A DNA stretch of 64,000 nt, from assembly GCA_014773175.1 (NCBI GenBank), contig VXCM01002167.1, positions 1 through 64,000 of the forward strand, in the 5' to 3' direction. Under the pieces are notes generated by a model. That model searched no databases. It was given only the letters and a program-made list of their open reading frames with translations, and was not told the DNA's origin. Made by a program: the position numbers and the translations under genes. The DNA is from Lucifuga dentata. Lineage: Eukaryota; Chordata; Actinopteri; Ophidiiformes; Bythitidae. Below are positions 59,961 through 64,000 of the stretch, piece after piece. The number at the start of each line of letters is the position of its first letter. The stretch's first letter is position 1.

Positions 59961-62900
59961 TTGACCTCATGTTATATTCTGCTGCTTTGCACAATACCTT
60001 TCATGAGACTGAAACAAGCCTGAAAGCCTCTGTAACCAGTGCTGGTATGCTCTTGAGCAAGGCACTTAAAGACCTCAACTGCTTCAATGGAGCCTCAGGT
60101 GTAAAGGAATTTACGTCAAACAGATTGTTACAAAGAAACAGCCTCCTTTACCAGCCATCCATCCATTAAAAGTACTAATAATTCAGCAAAGAAACTCAGA
60201 AAGCCACATGTTCTCAGCTTTTTTTCATGTTATTACCTTGAACAAAGCACCTTCTCCCCAAAACAAAGTGAGTGTGAGTCGATTTGCTGAGATCTCCACT
60301 TTCAGCACCGATGCTGTCTGGTCGCGGTGCTTATTTGTAGACGATCAAACCCGCTTCCTTCCACTATGTAATCTGTCCCACATGGATTTCCTACAGAGTC
60401 CATTAAAATGTAACGTAGCTGGGGGAACGGGGAGAGATGGGAGCAGAGAATAGGAGGTGCCCTTCCTTTCTCTTAACACGAAACCTCTGTCACGTTTTGG
60501 TCGGTTTGAGTGGAATGTGATTTACGACGTCCTGCCAAGTCTGCACTCTGGATCCAAATCCATCTTCAGAATAGGTACAATGCGGAATCATGTATTTATA
60601 ATCTTCCATCTGCTTTTCCTGTAAGGATTTTAGCCGTTATGTTTAAAATGTATTAAATATACGTAGATTGGAGCAAACTGTGAAACTGACTTTAGGTCGA
60701 TACCAAATGTCAGTCTGATTTTAACTTTCTTGGTAAGAAATTAGGGTTTTATTCATATTTTTGTTGAGATACATTAACCACAATCCCTTGTGAGTTCCCA
60801 CCTGTTGGAAAGGTTGTTATTGCAGAAACTCCAAATTAAGGAGGTTGGTATTTGATTCTTCTATACAGAAAACACATAAATTGTGAAAACCAGTGCAAAA
60901 GGCGATTTTTTTTTTTTTTTTTTTTTTTGCTTAACCAATAAAGTTTATCATCAAAAATTACTAATAGTGACTGAAGACAAAGGGAAATTTTGAACAGCAA
61001 AACACACTAAGCTACAAGACACAGAAATCTAACAAAAATCTAATTTGAAATAAGAAAAATAGTGGTTACATAATATACATACGAGTGCAGCCTGTAAAAG
61101 ATTTATGCACAGCAGTTATTTTTGGCATATCTGCTAGCATACAGTATATGCCAATACCAATATATCTGCAATAAGTAAATACGGCCACTTTTATTGCTGA
61201 TATATCAATCAGGCTCCAGTTGGTAGTTTATTTGGATACCGATATGTCAGTTTTGTGCTGCTGCACTAAATTCTTTAAAGGGAAAAGGGGATTAAAAATA
61301 CTTTTTGTAATTAAAATGACTTATAATTGTGTGATTTTTGTATCACTGTTGAAAAGTAGGAAAAGGTAGCAGGTGATAGATCTTATACTGCTGAAAGTTC
61401 ATTTTCTACTAGAAAGTTGGAGCCTAGAAGTCTTTATTTCAGGATTGTCTATGATTAAAAGGAAAGGGAGGAAAATTTACTCAAAGAGCCAGTGCTGCTG
61501 GAAAAATATGGTCAGGTCCATTTCGGCTCCTTTTACACCCTGGATCCATCCCTGCTCTTCCCTTTGTCTCTCTGCTTCTCCTATTGTTTCACTTTTATTG
61601 TCTCTGCAGGAGGCTGCTGTCAAGCAGGTACTGAGAAGTGGAAAAGAGAGATAGAGGGGCAGAGACCCCCCCCCCNCCCCCCCCGTCTTTCTTTCTCTTA
61701 TTCTTTTTTCTTCCTCTCTCAGAGGAAAACAGCTGCCGTCTCCAGAAGGAAAAGTTGCTTTTTTTCCCATCAGCCTTTTTGCCTGTGATGGACAGCATTC
61801 TGGTCTTGGCTTGAGTTGCGAGGTAGGATACAGTTTATGGGCCAGAACGCTGTGAGAGGTGGAGGGTCGGGCCATTTCTGGCAGAGCCCTCCTTGCCCTG
61901 AATAGCGTGTTCCCCTGAGGCGATGATCCGTTGACCCCGATGTGAGAGCATCAGGGGACAAGGCCTGCTCCTTAACCTTTTGAAGCCCACTTTCTACATC
62001 ATCCTGAGACTGGATGGACCTTAATCGTCCCACTGTTTTCTTTCAATTAGGGATTCCCTTTCAGTGTTTTTCTTTGTGGTCACTGGTTGTAAATGAAACC
62101 CGTCTTAGTTTTTTTATATCACGAGTCAGTTTGCTGTTATACAGTTTCAGCCATTTTTAACATTTTGCATTTTACACTTTAGCTTTAGCTGTTAGCAAGA
62201 GTAACATAATCATATCATCACTATCTCTTTAAGAAACTTAAATTTCTACTTTATCCGCATTATAGTCTGTTCATTTTAAGGATCTGAATCATAACACCTT
62301 GCATATAGTGCAAAAGCAGTGCAAGCAAAATATAGACTGCGAGTAGCCAAGCAACTTTTTTGCCAGTAGAAATCAGTATTTTTTTTTTACTATCATTACC
62401 TTGCAATCAAATGTAGGGAAAACGATTGATCATGCAAATTCATTGTACAGTGATATTGTTGATATTCTTCTGAATCTATTATCAGAACTTTTAAAAATAT
62501 GTCAAAGCCATTTTAAACAGCTGAATCAGCATCATCATACTGTAACTGCACAGTGGTGGTAGTTGCATGTTTCTGGATTTATTTGGATTTATTTTATCTG
62601 GATTTATTTATTTTATTTTTTTATTTATTTATTATTAATATACAGTGGCACCATAAATGCGACCCCTGTCCACACACATATATTTTAAACCTCCAAATCT
62701 GCATCAGTATCTGGATCTGGACACTGCACCAGTTGATAGACCATCATAGAATTAGTAGGCGATGTAACCTTGGAATAATATCATATCTTGAAGTAGTTTT
62801 TGTGACAATGATATTCAAGACAATATGATCAGTGTGACACTGAACAATGTTGTGGTGGTGACTGTAGAAGTAAACAACACAGCAAACTAACAATACGAGA

Positions 62901-63180
62901 AAAATTAGTAAGTGCAAAAATAGCACAGTAGAGTGTTTTACTTCAGCAAAAATATAAATAACTAAGTCCTGTAATATTTTAGGTTGTAAATAATAACTCA
63001 AATGGGTTTAGCCTGCTAGTTTTCAGTAGTGTATAAAACTTAAATAACATTAATGATGAGGTATTAAGAGATGATCTTTGCCAGGTTATGATATTTATGA
63101 TATTTCCTCCAGTGCTAAATTGCCTGTATGATGCTGCATTTAAGTATGGCTCCAAAGGCTTCACCACAAGGGGAGCATAT

Positions 63181-63312
63181 CTATGTTCCCAGGGTCCTAT
63201 TAACACACATTAAGTGTATGTTAACAGACTTAATCCTAACTCTAACCCTAACATTATGTGCTCTATTGTGCTATATAGAGATGGGGATCATAGGACCCTG
63301 GGAACATAGGAA
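63181..63312. mobile_element. short hairpin MITE with perfect ends
   Basis: CTATGTTCCCAGGGTCC at 63181 onward is exactly inverse to GGACCCTGGGAACATAG ending near 63310. The 90 bp interior contains CCTAACTCTAACCCTAAC. This 'GGGAACATAG' hairpin is frequent in fish genomes. Confidence 0.7.
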
Positions 63313-63844
63313 GCCCGTAGTTGAGGCGGATAACTCAACTGAAATGAGCGTAGCGGCTGGGCTATCACTATTAATACACCAAAACAATCACCCTGCTGAC
63401 AAAAAAGTCACCATTTCGCTAATTTCACTGCACTTTTCGAGGAGTACAACTAGCTAACGTTCCAACTATGCTTTGAATTAGCATCACTTGCCTGTTTGTT
63501 TTGCATCTTCAATCAGCTACGTGGTTCACCTCCTAACGCAACCTTGATTTTCTTGGTATTCACCCGGGTGTTTCAGCTACCAGTGGTGAAACATTTGTTG
63601 TGTTCCCAATTATGGCCGTTAGCCAGTTAGCCTTGTAGCCAAACTATTTCCAAACAACTGAGGTAACTCCTTTTTAGGAACTAATTCATCAGACTCTGAC
63701 TGTACTATTTCTAGGCATGCTTGTTTTGTTTCTTCGTATTGATAATGTGAAAATTTACAAAAGTCAAGGAGACTGGTGTCTTAGTTTTTCTGAAATAGGC
63801 AAAAACGTTGACAAATGGTACATCTTGCAATATTAAAAAATAAC

Positions 63845-63999
63845 TTCTCTATCTAGATCCAGATCTGAATCTCTGTCAAAGTCTAATTAGCTCTTCCCAC
63901 CTATCTACAAAAGTTCACAGAAATCTGTCCATTACTTTGTGAGACATCCTGCTGATAAAAACTTAATCATCTTGGCAAAAAAATAAATAAAAAAAAAAA
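63845..63999. mobile_element. possible retroposon 3' tail at the window edge
   Basis: TCACAGAAATCTGTCCATTAC and TTTGTGAGACATCCTGCTGA, then AAATAAATAAAAAAAAAAA, resemble the abundant fish element tail '...GAAAATCCGTTCATAAC...GAGTTATCTTGCTGACAAA(C)n'. It is cut by the window end. Confidence 0.45.
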
Positions 64000-64000
64000 A

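Larger units (their letters stand above)
42390..64000. other. agmo intron 12 and/or 3' flank
   Basis: No further coding exon was recognised with confidence. Contents: MITE copies 11-15, dispersed repeat 44170-44450, the inverted-repeat element 45445-46723, the hAT-like element 47409-48662, poly-T runs with Ns (46749-46790, 47588-47624, 49422-49461, 52136-52171, 57810-57847), an AT-rich minisatellite (59160-59960), a short hairpin MITE (63181-63312) and a retroposon tail. Stretches with nothing recognised include 43120-44160, 49500-50480, 51050-54290, 55870-57590, 58200-59150 and 60000-63100. Confidence 0.7.

Noticed and set aside
62041..62160. Possible terminal agmo exon (acceptor-like ttag/cag, short hydrophobic frame, stop)
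   Set aside because: The frame after ttag reads only about 13 residues and does not align convincingly with the human C-terminus; too weak to call.
63235..63255. TAACTCTAACCCTAAC as an interstitial telomeric repeat
   Set aside because: Only two or three imperfect units, inside a hairpin MITE.
1..64000. CRISPR arrays, bacterial operons, tRNA or rRNA genes
   Set aside because: No direct-repeat/spacer arrays, ribosome-binding-site-led frames, or recognisable tRNA/rRNA sequence were seen. The window is eukaryotic.

Overview
The window reads as nuclear DNA of a teleost fish. It carries a vertebrate gene with short GT-AG-bounded exons spread over tens of kilobases. The rest is AT-rich non-coding DNA full of fish-type MITEs, LINE tails and long (TG)n/(CTTT)n microsatellites. 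No bacterial, viral or organellar gene organisation was seen.

The one gene I can support is agmo (alkylglycerol monooxygenase, formerly TMEM195), on the + strand. Twelve exons were placed by protein similarity and splice sites at 2809-2907, 9022-9152, 10954-11105, 30116-30219, 31180-31275, 33257-33323, 33821-33886, 34404-34483, 34876-35010, 37087-37203, 41425-41507 and 42284-42389. All phases are compatible and the joined reading frame is 412 codons long without a stop. Every histidine of the three boxes expected for this di-iron, tetrahydrobiopterin-dependent membrane hydroxylase is present. The short last exon (about 24 residues in the human protein) was not found, so intron 12 may exceed 21.6 kb and the gene may run off the right edge.

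Layout: 1-2757 is upstream DNA with two MITE copies and a (CTTT)n tract. 2758-11105 holds exons 1-3. 11106-30115 is a 19 kb intron with a dead LINE reverse transcriptase, other repeats and some repeat-poor islands. 30116-42389 holds exons 4-12. 42390-64000 is intron 12 and/or 3' flank, with a hAT-like element, a 1.28 kb inverted-repeat element, several MITEs and a degenerate AT-rich minisatellite.

The most notable non-genic signal is one MITE family with about 15 copies (roughly 7.8 kb, about 12% of the window). Its ends read AGGACCATACTGG...CCAGTATGGTCCT and it is flanked by TTAA. One copy sits nested in another fish repeat, which shows TTAA to be the duplicated target, as in the piggyBac superfamily. 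Most single-N positions in non-simple sequence are flanked by exact 61-67 nt direct duplications. These are almost certainly contig-joining artefacts and not biology. I did not find a convincing new biological system. The best leads are the MITE family, the (TG)n tracts at two agmo 3' splice sites, and a few perfect hairpins.
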